Positions 43,868 to 52,985 are shown, counted from the stretch's first letter. The stretch: 64,000 bases of DNA from SABI01 sp963677695 (GCA_963677695.2 CAXXUJ010000001.1:1736001-1800000), one strand, 5' to 3'. Numbers and translations are program-made. The notes: a model not told the origin generated them from the letters alone.

Positions 43868-44212
43868 TCAGTCCTTATAATCGTCTCTCGACGGGCTGAA
43901 ACACTCTAGAAGTTCCGTATCCTCAAGAACTTCTGATCCGTGAGGATCATTGGATGCAAAATAGTAGGCATCCCCCGCCTTGAGTTCAAGCACTTCACCG
44001 TCACCTTTAAGGAAATTGATCCTTCCCTTCATCACGATCCCGTTCTGTGACTGCACGTGGGTGTGCATCTCAAGAACTGAACCCTTTTCCAGGTAGAAGT
44101 AACACATCATCGTATCCTCATCATAGGTGAGTGTCACCCTGTCGATACCTTTAGCTCTCTGGACCCTGGGGTCACTTTCAAGTGACCCTCTGTGTTTTCT
44201 TATATCAGCCAT
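43868..44212 (-). CDS. cupin-domain protein
   Basis: 114 residues forming one small beta barrel. The cupin metal motif is LEMHTHVQSQNGIVMKGRINFL with Gly and Glu later (GEVLELKAGDAYYFASNDPHGSEVL), giving His, His, Gln and His ligand candidates. Small cupins in sugar operons may be isomerases or non-catalytic sugar-binding proteins; the function here is not fixed. It starts at the last base of the transaldolase stop (TAATG). Confidence 0.85.
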   Translation of the reverse strand: MADIRKHRGSLESDPRVQRAKGIDRVTLTYDEDTMMCYFYLEKGSVLEMHTHVQSQNGIVMKGRINFLKGDGEVLELKAGDAYYFASNDPHGSEVLEDTELLECFSPSRDDYKD

Positions 44213-45264
44213 TACAGTGAACTCCTTATCTCTGTGATGAGGTCAACCATCAGGTCCCAGCCCTTCATGAAGGAAGAACGGAACAGTTCAACGCCGCCGT
44301 AGTCATAGTATTCACTCTCAACCATTCCCTTCTCATCATATGCTCTCTTGTAATCAGGGAGCTTCGCAAGAAGTTCCTCGATGAGAGCAGGCTCGACCTC
44401 GGCATCGATTCTTGAAACAGCGTCGCTGTCGTTCTTGATGAGTGTGTCGGCAGTACCCTTCCAGTTGATCGTGATATGGAGGTCTCCTCCGACCAGTTCA
44501 GTGAAGTCCTCGAGCTTTCTCGCTCCTCCACCGATCATGATTCCCGGGTACTCCCTCTCTTTTACGAGAGCGTACTGTTTCTTTGCAATCGAGAGGCCTG
44601 CCCATTTCACAGCTTCGTCTGAGATGTCGAGGTTGTCGTTCTTGATCACACGCTTGAAATGGTCGTCAAGAATCCCCGTGATGTGAGTGAAGAAGAAGGG
44701 AGGGGTGAGGCCTGTCTTTTCCGAGGCGGCTTTATATCCTTCGGCGATGGATACTGCCTGTGAGAGTCCCATGATCTCGGTAGCCATGGTAGGTATGTTT
44801 TTCTCGACAAGGGTGCTGATCGCTTTAATTCCAGGGACGGTTACCGGTATTTTCACCATGATGTTGTCCCCGATTTTCCTGTTTTCGAGTCCGTCGCTGA
44901 TGATGAAGGAGGAATCTTCCTCCTGGTGAGGGTCGCTCTGGATGGTGACGTATCCGGCTTTGCCTTCCGATGCTTCATACAGAGGCATGAAGAGGTCGCT
45001 GAGGCGCGACACCATGATCCTCTGAAGGAGGGAGGCGAGAACAGCGTCGCTGCTGATATGGGGTGCAAGGATCTGTATCGTTCTCTCCACATAGGCACGG
45101 TCTGCGGGAGAGGAGAGCAGTTTTGAGACATATGCGGGGTTTGTAGTACATCCCACTGCTCCTGCCTCGATTGCCAGTCTCGCTTCGTCCATGGTGGGGT
45201 TATTCACCCAGAAACGTGTTTTTGTCTCTTTTCTGACTCTCTGAAAGTAGCCGTTATTATTCAT
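44212..45264 (-). CDS. transaldolase family protein, cluster 2
   Basis: 350 residues. The Schiff-base Lys is in DNIMVKIPVTVPGIKAI; the N-terminal FWVNNPTMDEARLAIEAGAVGCTTNPAYV matches the transaldolase strand with its catalytic Asp replaced in context (TMDEA), and HITGILDDHFKRV is a further family segment. It is closer to the large single-gene type than to the small TalC/FSA type (about 220). It transfers or releases a three-carbon dihydroxyacetone unit. Eighteen bases after dctM; overlaps the cupin gene by one base. Confidence 0.85.
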   Translation of the reverse strand: MNNNGYFQRVRKETKTRFWVNNPTMDEARLAIEAGAVGCTTNPAYVSKLLSSPADRAYVERTIQILAPHISSDAVLASLLQRIMVSRLSDLFMPLYEASEGKAGYVTIQSDPHQEEDSSFIISDGLENRKIGDNIMVKIPVTVPGIKAISTLVEKNIPTMATEIMGLSQAVSIAEGYKAASEKTGLTPPFFFTHITGILDDHFKRVIKNDNLDISDEAVKWAGLSIAKKQYALVKEREYPGIMIGGGARKLEDFTELVGGDLHITINWKGTADTLIKNDSDAVSRIDAEVEPALIEELLAKLPDYKRAYDEKGMVESEYYDYGGVELFRSSFMKGWDLMVDLITEIRSSL

Positions 45265-45282
45265 GAAATTACTCCTATTGTA

Positions 45283-46563
45283 TTAATTGAACATGAGACC
45301 GGGCAGCAGCAGTGAGAACTGAGGCACATAGGTCACGATGATAAGGGCGATGATGAGAATGACGTAGTAGGGAGCAACCGCCCTGAATATTTTTCCTACC
45401 GATAGTTTGACGATCGGTGAGAGCATGTAGACACTCATTCCCACCGGAGGTGAGATCATACCGATCATCAGGTTGAGAACCATCACCACTCCGAAGTGAA
45501 TCGGTGATACCCCTGCCGCCACCAGAGGGGGAAGGAGGATCGGGGTGAGGACCATGATCGCCGCCGTTGTCTCAATGAACATCCCTGCGATGAGCAGTAC
45601 GACGTTCGCGACAAGTAAAAGGATCACAGGTGAGTCAGAGATCGTCAGCATCAGCTGTGATACCTGCTGGGGAAGCTGTTCGACTGTCAGCGTCCATGCG
45701 AAGATAGCTGCCGCCGCTACGATGAACAGAACACTTACCGTTGACTGAAGGGTGTCTCTGAGGATCTGAAGGAGCGCTTTGAAGGATAGTTCCTTATAGA
45801 TGAACGAGAGAATGAGTGCGTAGGTCACGGTGATGGCCCCTACCTCGGTAGGAGAGAAGTAGCCGCTGAGCATACCGACGATCAGCATGACAGGCATCAG
45901 CATGGCGGGAAGTCCCTTCTTGATGATGCTGAGCACTTCCTTTGTGGTATATTTTTCTTCCACTCCCCTCGGGTAGTGTTTTTTGCGGGCGAAGAAGCCC
46001 ACCTGCAGCATCAGCAGTGCAACAATGACGATAGCTGGTAAAATTCCTGCAATCAGAAGTCTCATCGCGGAAGTCTCTGCGGCAGAGCCGTAGATGATGA
46101 GAGGAATACTCGGAGGGAAGATGGGACCGACCACTGCGGAAGCCGCTGTGATCGCAGCAGCATCCTCTTTCGGATATTTCTGCTTTGCCATTGCATCGAT
46201 CTCGATGTTTCCCAGACCGCCGACATCAGCGAGCGCTGCACCGGAAATACCGGCGAAGATCAGGGAAGCGACGATGTTCACCTGTGCTAGACCTCCCTTG
46301 AGCCTGCCTACCAGAAGTTTCGAGAACTCGAAGAGACGGTGGGTGATCCCGGAGTTGTTCATGAGGCCTGCGGCCATGATGAACAGGGGGACGGCGAGGA
46401 GGGGGAAGGAATTAAGGCTTGCCACCATTCTCTGGATCATTACGCTGATGGGAATGTTATTGATCATAAGGTAGATAGCCGCTGGAAGCGACATGCTTAC
46501 TGCAATGGGAAGTCCCGTCATCATGAAGACCAGAAACAGAAGTATGATTACACCGCCGCTCAT
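45283..46563 (-). CDS. dctM: TRAP transporter large permease (DctM family), cluster 2
   Basis: 426 residues, about 12 hydrophobic segments. FLVFMMTGLPIAVSMSLPAAIYL at the N-terminus (split: MTGLPIAVSM), GGLAQVNIVASLIFAGISG, SAVVGPIFPPSIPLIIYG and NLMIGMISPPVGMSVYML are typical. Overlaps the dctQ stop by four bases. Similar in plan to the cluster 1 permease at 3168, so the two systems may transport related acids. Confidence 0.93.
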   Translation of the reverse strand: MSGGVIILLFLVFMMTGLPIAVSMSLPAAIYLMINNIPISVMIQRMVASLNSFPLLAVPLFIMAAGLMNNSGITHRLFEFSKLLVGRLKGGLAQVNIVASLIFAGISGAALADVGGLGNIEIDAMAKQKYPKEDAAAITAASAVVGPIFPPSIPLIIYGSAAETSAMRLLIAGILPAIVIVALLMLQVGFFARKKHYPRGVEEKYTTKEVLSIIKKGLPAMLMPVMLIVGMLSGYFSPTEVGAITVTYALILSFIYKELSFKALLQILRDTLQSTVSVLFIVAAAAIFAWTLTVEQLPQQVSQLMLTISDSPVILLLVANVVLLIAGMFIETTAAIMVLTPILLPPLVAAGVSPIHFGVVMVLNLMIGMISPPVGMSVYMLSPIVKLSVGKIFRAVAPYYVILIIALIIVTYVPQFSLLLPGLMFN

Positions 46564-47036
46564 GATATTCTCTCCTTTCCCTTGATGAGGTTGTACAGAA
46601 ACGAAACAGATTCTAACGCTGTGAAGAGGATTCCGGTCACGATCGGAATATAGAGGATCAGGTTCGGCATCTTCATTGCCGGAGTGACGACACTCCAGTT
46701 CTTCACGAGCACCTGTTTTGCTGAGAGAAGAAGGAAAACAGAGAGGGAGAGGGTGAGAAGCTCAACCACTATCTGAAGGATGTGACTTGCTTTTCCCGTG
46801 AGTCTGCTTGAAAACAGATCGACTATGATATGCTGCCTTTTCACAAGGATGACAGGGATCATGATGAATACAAGCGACACGAGGGATGTTCTTGCGAGTT
46901 CTTCAAGGATGACCGATCCGCTGTTGAAAAAGTTTCGCATCACGATCTGTGTAAGGACACAGACAAAGAGTGTGGTGAGGAACAGCATTCCGATACCTTC
47001 GAGAATTCTGCTCGATGTACGTACAAACGATTGCAT
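46560..47036 (-). CDS. dctQ: TRAP transporter small permease (DctQ family), cluster 2
   Basis: 158 residues, four hydrophobic helices, normal DctQ length. The segment FNSGSVILEELARTSLVSLVF replaces the more usual WSEE pattern but keeps an EEL core. Its stop overlaps the dctM start. A hairpin lies between it and dctP. Partner of the DctM at 45283. Confidence 0.88.
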   Translation of the reverse strand: MQSFVRTSSRILEGIGMLFLTTLFVCVLTQIVMRNFFNSGSVILEELARTSLVSLVFIMIPVILVKRQHIIVDLFSSRLTGKASHILQIVVELLTLSLSVFLLLSAKQVLVKNWSVVTPAMKMPNLILYIPIVTGILFTALESVSFLYNLIKGKERIS

Positions 47037-47062
47037 GGTTGATTCTCCTTAGGAGGGAAATT

Positions 47063-47092
47063 GACCGTGACCGCATAAGGCCAGTCACGGTC
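47063..47092 (-). terminator. intercistronic hairpin between dctP and dctQ, cluster 2
   Basis: GACCGTGAC (47063-47071) pairs with GTCACGGTC (47084-47092); a weak AATTT tail follows on the minus strand. Same position as the hairpin in cluster 1. Confidence 0.6.
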
Positions 47093-47120
47093 ATATTATA
47101 ACAGATCTATGTGAGTTTTC

Positions 47121-48140
47121 TTACTTGATTGCTCTGATCTGTTCGTAGTATGCGCCCCACTTGTCGCCGAATCTTTCGTCAACAACTTTCTTTACTGATG
47201 CTCTGAATGCATCGATATCAAGACCCTGTTCGGGACCGATGACGGTCATGCCTCTGTCTGCGAGAGTCTGAAGACCTTCTGCTTCACCGTCAAGGACGTA
47301 GTTGGAAGCCCAGTCACGTGTTTCAGCTGCGACTTTTTCGAAGATAGCTTTGTTCTCGTCTGAGAGTTTCTGCCAGACGCTTTCGTTGATCACGACAGGT
47401 TCTGCACCCATGATATGACCGGTAAGCATGACATAGTCCTGAACGTCATTGAGGTTGTGGGTGACAAGAACGCTTACAGGGTTTTCCTGACCGTCTGCGA
47501 CACCGGTTGAGAGTGCGACAGGTACTTCAGCCCAGTCGACGGGGACTGCGATAGCGCCCATACCTTCGACAGCAGCCATGTAGATGTCTGCGGGGATAGC
47601 ACGGATTTTGCGGCCCTTGAGGTCTGCGGGAGAGTAGACAGGGTTGTTGGTGGTGAGCTCACGTGTACCGAAGTAGAAAGAGTAGAGGATTCTCACGTTT
47701 CTTTCCTCGATAAGTCTATCATTCATTTCCTGGATGACAGAAGAAGTAGCAGGATCGGTAGCCTTCAGAAGGTGGTCAACATCTCTGTAGAGGAACGGAG
47801 TGTCGAAAAGACCGAGGTCGCTGAGGATGGTTGAGAGTCCGCCGAAGGTGTTGTGGTGGAGTGCAACTGATCCCTGTGAGACCATTTCTGCCATTTCAGT
47901 GATGGTTCCCAGCTGGCTTGCGGGGTAGACTTCGATCTTGATGGCTCCGTTTGTCTCTTCTGCGATTCTGTCTGCGAAGTAGTCTGCCTGAAGTCCGTTC
48001 GGGCTTGTTTCAGCGTTCATGTGCGCATAGCGAAGTACGAGCGGTTTTTCGGGGGTGGGTCCTGCTTCGGAAGCGCCCTGTGCGAATACCATTGAACCGA
48101 TCATGAGTACTGCGAGAAGTACAATCATTCCTTTTTTCAT
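47121..48140 (-). CDS. dctP: TRAP transporter substrate-binding protein (DctP family), cluster 2
   Basis: 339 residues with a signal peptide ending MVFAQGASEAG, a style common in spirochaetes. KPLVLRYAHMNAETSPNG, YPASQLGTITEMAEMVSQGSVAL, the carboxylate-binding Arg in LKGRKIRAIPADIY and DGQENPVSV identify the family. The ligand is unknown; co-encoded transketolase and transaldolase suggest a sugar acid. Ribosome site AAAAGGAGAACATG. Fifty bases after the transketolase C subunit. Confidence 0.92.
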   Translation of the reverse strand: MKKGMIVLLAVLMIGSMVFAQGASEAGPTPEKPLVLRYAHMNAETSPNGLQADYFADRIAEETNGAIKIEVYPASQLGTITEMAEMVSQGSVALHHNTFGGLSTILSDLGLFDTPFLYRDVDHLLKATDPATSSVIQEMNDRLIEERNVRILYSFYFGTRELTTNNPVYSPADLKGRKIRAIPADIYMAAVEGMGAIAVPVDWAEVPVALSTGVADGQENPVSVLVTHNLNDVQDYVMLTGHIMGAEPVVINESVWQKLSDENKAIFEKVAAETRDWASNYVLDGEAEGLQTLADRGMTVIGPEQGLDIDAFRASVKKVVDERFGDKWGAYYEQIRAIK

Positions 48141-48190
48141 ACATGTTCTCCTTTTTGTATGTTTTTTTCTTATATGTAACGACTCTGTCG

Positions 48191-49147
48191 TTATTTCCTG
48201 TTTTTCTTATCGATCGAGCGCTGTGCAGCTTCGACGATATCGTGTACCGACATTCCGTAGGTATCGAGCAGTTCGTCAGGGAAACCCGACTCGGCGTAGG
48301 TGTCCTGCAGTCCGAGCCTGACAAGCGAGGCCGGGGTCTCATCCGCGATGAGCTCCGCAACAGCGCTTCCCAGTCCTCCGATGACCGTGTGGTCTTCGAT
48401 GGTCACAGCACATCCAGTCTCGCGAAGAAGGGCTGAAACGCCTTCGTTGTCGAGCGGTTTCACCGTCGCAACTTCAACGACCTTAGCCTTGATTCCCTTA
48501 TCCTTCAGCTCTTCGGCTGCCTTGAGCACCCGGTTGAGTACGAACCCATTGGAAAAGAGGGTGACATCGCTACCGTAATCCTTCATGACTCTCACCTTAC
48601 CGAGCGGGAAGGGAGTTCCGTCAGGGAAGATCTTCTCCTCCTTGCCGTTCCCTATTCTGATATAGACCGGTCCTTCGATGTCGACACTTGCCTTCATTGC
48701 CTGCCTCACCTGGTCTCCGTCTGCAGGGCAGAGGATGGTGTAGCCCGGGATCGTCCTGAGGATGCCGATATCTTCGATGAACTGGTGGCTGACACCTTCC
48801 CTGTGGCCACCGAAAATACCGCCGTTCGCACCAACGAATCGGACCTTGAGTTTCGGGTAGGCGACGAAGGTTCTCATCTGCTCGCAGGCTCTCATGGTGA
48901 GGAATCCTGCGTAGGTGCAGATATAGGGGGTGAGACCGCTCGAAGCGAGTCCCGCACACACATCGACACCGTTCTGCTCGCTGATTCCAAGTTCGACGAC
49001 TCTGTCGGGCCATCTTTCCTGGAAGGGCTGACCCTTTACGACCATGAGGGAATCGGTCGAAACGAAGACGATATCATCACGCTCTTCGGCAAGGTCCATG
49101 AGCCCGTTGGTAAACCCTACGCGGGTGTTATCTGTTACTGTGCTCAT
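48191..49147 (-). CDS. transketolase, C-terminal subunit, cluster 2
   Basis: 318 residues. Same organisation as the protein at 7353: VELGISEQNGVDVCAGLA has the TPP-activating Glu, TYAGFLTMRACEQMRTF and IEDHTVIGGLGSAVAELI are shared. Forms the heteromeric transketolase with the gene that overlaps it (ATGA). A different GISEQ versus GIAEQ, and moderate divergence, suggest a distinct substrate rather than a recent duplication. Confidence 0.92.
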   Translation of the reverse strand: MSTVTDNTRVGFTNGLMDLAEERDDIVFVSTDSLMVVKGQPFQERWPDRVVELGISEQNGVDVCAGLASSGLTPYICTYAGFLTMRACEQMRTFVAYPKLKVRFVGANGGIFGGHREGVSHQFIEDIGILRTIPGYTILCPADGDQVRQAMKASVDIEGPVYIRIGNGKEEKIFPDGTPFPLGKVRVMKDYGSDVTLFSNGFVLNRVLKAAEELKDKGIKAKVVEVATVKPLDNEGVSALLRETGCAVTIEDHTVIGGLGSAVAELIADETPASLVRLGLQDTYAESGFPDELLDTYGMSVHDIVEAAQRSIDKKNRK

Positions 49148-49968
49148 GCCTTTCCTCCGAGTTCTTTCATTGCCTGTTCATATTCTGCGTCTGTATAGAC
49201 TCTCTTGTGCCAGGTATTATCTCCGATCATGTAGGAGAGTCCCTGTCCCTTGACCGTCTTTGCAATGATGGCTGAGGGTCTGTCGGTCACAGCTTTCGCC
49301 TTCTCGATTGCTTCAAGAATCTGGGAAATATCGTGTCCGTCAATGCTCTGTACGTGCCATCCGAACGATTCCCACTTCTCAGCTATCGGGTAGGGTCCGG
49401 AAACCTCTTCAACCGAACCGCCGCTCTGGTAGTTGTTGTTGTCGACAAACACGGTGAGGTTCGCCATCTTATGATGGCTCGCAGCCATCGCCGCTTCCCA
49501 GATAAGACCTTCTCCGAGTTCACCGTCACCTGTGATGACGTATACCCGGTAATCCTTTTTTCTGATCTTTCCTGCCAGTGCCATACCGAGACCGACTGAG
49601 ACGCCGTTTCCAAGAGATCCCGTGGTCGCATCAAGTCCTGTGGTCTTGAGCTGGTAGGGGTGTCCCTGAAGGTGGCTGTTCAGATAACGGAGGGTAAGGA
49701 GCTCCGATGGATCGAAGTAGCCTCTCCGTGCAAGGGCAGCGTACTGGGCGGGGCAGGCATGTCCCTTGGAGAGGACGAAACGGTCTCTATCCTCCCAGTC
49801 AGGGTTCTCAGGATCGATGTTCAGAACCTCAAAATAGAGGGTTGCGATCATGTCGGCAGCTGAGAAGCTGGGGGAAGGGTGGCCGTCACCGGTCCTGTAG
49901 ACCATCTCGACAACGTCCTTCCTGATCTGTCTCGCCTTGTCTTCAAGGTAAGCTATATCTGCGGACAT
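49144..49968 (-). CDS. transketolase, N-terminal subunit, cluster 2
   Basis: 274 residues, the same length as the cluster 1 copy. DGHPSPSFSAADMIATLYF, LSKGHACPAQYAAL, TTGSLGNGVSVGLGMALAG and the GDGELGEGLIWEAAMAASHH metal site are present. Overlaps both neighbours (TAATG with the racemase-like gene, ATGA with the C subunit), so the three are translated together. Confidence 0.92.
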   Translation of the reverse strand: MSADIAYLEDKARQIRKDVVEMVYRTGDGHPSPSFSAADMIATLYFEVLNIDPENPDWEDRDRFVLSKGHACPAQYAALARRGYFDPSELLTLRYLNSHLQGHPYQLKTTGLDATTGSLGNGVSVGLGMALAGKIRKKDYRVYVITGDGELGEGLIWEAAMAASHHKMANLTVFVDNNNYQSGGSVEEVSGPYPIAEKWESFGWHVQSIDGHDISQILEAIEKAKAVTDRPSAIIAKTVKGQGLSYMIGDNTWHKRVYTDAEYEQAMKELGGKA

Positions 49969-50630
49969 TACTTTCCCTCCATCATATCTCTGACCATCTC
50001 GATACCGAGGCGGGGAGAGGAGAGGACTGTCTTCCCTGTCAGTTCTCTCAGGGGCTGTTCCATGCGTGCCATCGATCCCTGAGCTAAAAGGATCACATCA
50101 CAGGATGCGGCAACCTTCTTTGCTGTTTCAGCTACGAGTCTGTCGTGAGTCTCTCCATCACCGGCGGTGATGGCGCTGAACGCACCTTCTGCAAGGCCTG
50201 AGACGGTTGTCACCTTCTTTCCTGCTTCATCTGCACACATCTGTAGTAACCGGAGTGTCGGGTCGAGGGTGGTCGGTACGGTGGCAAGGACTGCCACGGA
50301 ATCGGAGGAGGCGACAGCGAGACGGCACATTGCCTCATCTATCCTGACTACCGGTACGGGCATGAACTCGCGTGCACCGTAGACTGCATCTCCGATGGAG
50401 GAGCAGGTATTGAGGATAAGCTCAGCTCCCGAAGCTACTGCAATCTCATAAAAACCGTAGAGACGGCGTTTTACTGCCTTTGTCAGTTCCCCTGCCTTGA
50501 TGATATCAGCAATCATGCTGTCATCGAGGATATTCATCACTTCGTATCCCGGCATTGCCTCTTTCATAAGATCTGAAAGCGGCTTCACCAGAGCTGCACC
50601 TGTATAAATTGCTGCTATTTTATGACTCAA
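49968..50630 (-). CDS. Asp/Glu/hydantoin racemase superfamily protein
   Basis: 220 residues from the chosen start. Two pseudo-repeats each hold a Cys-type or equivalent catalytic position: ELILNTCSSIGDAV has the first Cys, while the second half has VILLAQGSMARME, with no Cys (Gln-Gly-Ser instead), so a two-base racemase mechanism is doubtful; decarboxylase or isomerase activity as in AMDase/maleate isomerase relatives is possible. I choose TTG at 50630 (AAAGGAG six bases upstream); the longer frame from 50660 would run through the operator and ribosome site. First gene of cluster 2. Confidence 0.75.
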   Translation of the reverse strand: MSHKIAAIYTGAALVKPLSDLMKEAMPGYEVMNILDDSMIADIIKAGELTKAVKRRLYGFYEIAVASGAELILNTCSSIGDAVYGAREFMPVPVVRIDEAMCRLAVASSDSVAVLATVPTTLDPTLRLLQMCADEAGKKVTTVSGLAEGAFSAITAGDGETHDRLVAETAKKVAASCDVILLAQGSMARMEQPLRELTGKTVLSSPRLGIEMVRDMMEGK

Positions 50631-50646
50631 AACAAACTCCTTTACT

Positions 50647-50706
50647 TCTACATGCGACATCAGACGTCATACGTGTAAGTTTCATACGGAATTTCACATC
50701 TGTCAA
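50647..50706 (-). promoter_or_regulatory. cluster 2 promoter region with GntR-type operator
   Basis: ACATCAGACGT (50657-50667, plus-strand reading) resembles the cluster 1 operator core ACATCAGATGT. Minus-strand TTGACA at 50701-50706 is a good -35; the -10 is unclear. The operator lies between promoter and the TTG start. Confidence 0.55.
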
Positions 50707-50817
50707 GAAAAAATTTTAATAGAATATCTGAATGGGTATATATCTATCTTAATATTGTTGTTGTCTGAACACTGCTTGTCATGTATAGTGGGTAACTGAC
50801 GTGTAGAGGAGGTGTGT

Positions 50818-51180
50818 ATGAAATTCTGTTGGACTACCTTATTCGTAGAAGATATGGAAAGATCGCTTGCATTTTATCAGGGAATCATCGGCCTGAAACT
50901 CAACAGGAGATTTACGCCGCCTGTGGGCGGAGAGATCGTGTTCCTTGGGGAAGGCGATACTGAGGTCGAACTGATTGTCAAACCCGGTGCAACAGGTGAC
51001 GAATCAGGTGCGATCACGCTCGGGTTCGCAACGGAGAATCCGATCGAAGAGGCTATGGAACTGGTGAAGTCAAAGGGGATAGAGATCGAAAGCGGTCCCT
51101 TCCAACCGAATGATCATATACAGTTCTTCTATATCCGTGATCCCGATAACCATAAGGTTCAGATTTCTTACAGCTTCTAA
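50818..51180 (+). CDS. VOC-family (glyoxalase-like) protein
   Basis: 120 residues, a single VOC module pair: FCWTTLFVEDMERSLAFYQGIIGL at the N-terminus (split: FVEDMERSLAFYQ) and FFYIRDPDNHKVQISYSF at the C-terminus, with Glu, His and Glu-type metal ligands. Substrates range from methylglyoxal adducts to antibiotics; none is indicated. Start at ATG 50818 with GAGGAGG upstream. Divergent from cluster 2. Confidence 0.88.
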   Translation: MKFCWTTLFVEDMERSLAFYQGIIGLKLNRRFTPPVGGEIVFLGEGDTEVELIVKPGATGDESGAITLGFATENPIEEAMELVKSKGIEIESGPFQPNDHIQFFYIRDPDNHKVQISYSF

Positions 51181-51334
51181 TTGAATTATTTCAGGTTTTG
51201 ATAGGCAGTTTCTTTCCCACCGTTGCCGGTAAAACGTTTACACTTCCGATCCTGTCAATCGCATATATTTCTATCTCCTATGTTGTGGATTGTATAATCT
51301 GCTTTGAGTAGAATTGTGGACAGGAGTTTTATGT

Positions 51335-52489
51335 ATGGGTGAGTCCCAAAGTAGAATACAACAGCAGATATCTCACTTCATGTCGTTTCTCACTGCGAAT
51401 GCTGATGAGGATACCCGGAGGGAATTCTATAGGATCAACCTGCACCGTCTCGTGCTTATCGGACCTCTGTTTTTCCTGATGGAACTCTCCCTTCTTCCAT
51501 TGGATAGATACCTTCTCGGAGTAACTCTGGTGGTCAAAATCTTTCTCGTCCTGAACGTTCTCGTCTATCCCTTTGTATATCATGCAAACAAGCATCAGGA
51601 TCGTATGAAGGAGTGGTCCATCCGCCTTGCAGTCTATGCCTATATACTCCTGATCATGGGACTCGGTTCGGGACTCTCTCTGAAAGGGCTGATGAGCACA
51701 GACCTAGTCCATGTCTTTCTCATGACCATTGTCACTATTGCCATATTCTTCATACTTCCAGCCCTTGATCACCTTATCCTCATTCTCCTGGGAGTGATTC
51801 CCTACCTGCTCATCTACCCCCACCTGCTTATTCACAAGGAAATCGAGTTCGTAATCATCAACAACGTCATTGTCTTCGCCCTCCTTTCCTGGCTCTTCGG
51901 CCGCCTTGTCTTCACCATGAATGTGAGGTCTCTCATAACTTCACGAACACTTGAAGCACAGAACAGGCTCCTGGCAGACCTTGCCATCAAGGATCCGATG
52001 ACGGGACTGCTCAACCACGGAGCATCGCAGGAACGTTTGAGGAAGGCGATAGATAGAGCGAAACAGAACGAAGGTTCCCTCTCTCTCCTTCTTTTCGATA
52101 TCGATGATTTCAAGGGTATCAACGACACCTGGGGTCACCTTGTCGGTGATGAAGTGATACGTAAGATAGCATCAGCGGTAAAGGACTCAGTGAATGTAGA
52201 TGATGAAGTGGGTCGGTACGGAGGTGATGAATTCATTGTCATCATGCCCCATACGTCGATTCAGGGAGCAAGGGTCGTTGCAGCGAAGATCTGGAATGCA
52301 ATGGATGCCATAACGGTCCCTGACACAGATATCACAGTGACCCTCAGCGGAGGGATCGAGGTGCTCATCGCCGATGAGAAGCTCGATACTGAGCAGGCGG
52401 CAACGGATATGGTCGCACATTCCGATATCAAGCTGTTCAAGGCGAAAGAACGCGGAAAGAACAGGTTTATCTCCGAACCTGTAGCCTGA
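51335..52489 (+). CDS. membrane-anchored diguanylate cyclase
   Basis: 384 residues. N-terminal region with six hydrophobic helices (about 30-200), then a GGDEF domain: LAIKDPMTGLLNHGAS, LLFDIDDFKGIND and GRYGGDEFIVIMP. The intact GGDEF implies it makes cyclic-di-GMP. The inhibitory site RxxD that should precede GGDEF reads NVDD, so product inhibition is probably lacking. ATG 51335 has AGGAG eight bases upstream. Monocistronic; the membrane part resembles a generic sensor with no named domain. Confidence 0.92.
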   Translation: MGESQSRIQQQISHFMSFLTANADEDTRREFYRINLHRLVLIGPLFFLMELSLLPLDRYLLGVTLVVKIFLVLNVLVYPFVYHANKHQDRMKEWSIRLAVYAYILLIMGLGSGLSLKGLMSTDLVHVFLMTIVTIAIFFILPALDHLILILLGVIPYLLIYPHLLIHKEIEFVIINNVIVFALLSWLFGRLVFTMNVRSLITSRTLEAQNRLLADLAIKDPMTGLLNHGASQERLRKAIDRAKQNEGSLSLLLFDIDDFKGINDTWGHLVGDEVIRKIASAVKDSVNVDDEVGRYGGDEFIVIMPHTSIQGARVVAAKIWNAMDAITVPDTDITVTLSGGIEVLIADEKLDTEQAATDMVAHSDIKLFKAKERGKNRFISEPVA

Positions 52490-52574
52490 TCCCTTACGGC
52501 ACTCTCTTTTCCCTCCCCCTGTCGTGATTGCCTTCCTCTCTTTTTTCATGTCATACTCCTGACAAGGAGAACGC

Positions 52575-52937
52575 ATGGAAGACACACAGAAAGAATACCT
52601 TGATACCCTGGCGGAAATACGAACGACGAGTGAAAAGATGCAGCAAAGATTCGCCGAGGGAACACCTCAGCACTCGCTGATGAAAAACAGGGCTCATGCT
52701 GTCTCCATTGCAGAAGCGTGCATACTGCAGGCAGGTACCGTTCAATTCTCTGTGGAAGAGCTGACAGACGCCCTGCCTCAGCTTAAGTCAGTCGAAGAGA
52801 AGAGTTCGAAGGCGATAGAGAAATTCAAGATATATCACGGACACTACTACAGGCTGAAGAATATGATAGAATCAGTTGCATATGCTCAGGCATGTATCAC
52901 TGGTGAGATCGAAAGATTATCGGGAGCGGCGAAGTAA
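52575..52937 (+). CDS. hypothetical protein, helical
   Basis: 120 residues, almost wholly helical, with many Glu/Lys and an EKSSKAIEKFKIYHGHYYRL stretch. No signal peptide or membrane helix. Ribosome site AAGGAGA. I do not recognise a family. It precedes the panE-like gene by 48 bases and may share its transcript. Confidence 0.7.
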   Translation: MEDTQKEYLDTLAEIRTTSEKMQQRFAEGTPQHSLMKNRAHAVSIAEACILQAGTVQFSVEELTDALPQLKSVEEKSSKAIEKFKIYHGHYYRLKNMIESVAYAQACITGEIERLSGAAK

Positions 52938-52985
52938 CTGTTCAGTTTTCACTCCTGATGTTCTCTGAGTAATAAGGAGATTCCT

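Noticed and set aside
50631..50660. ATG start for the racemase-like gene
   Set aside because: It would place operator and ribosome site inside the coding region; TTG at 50630 has a well-spaced AAAGGAG.
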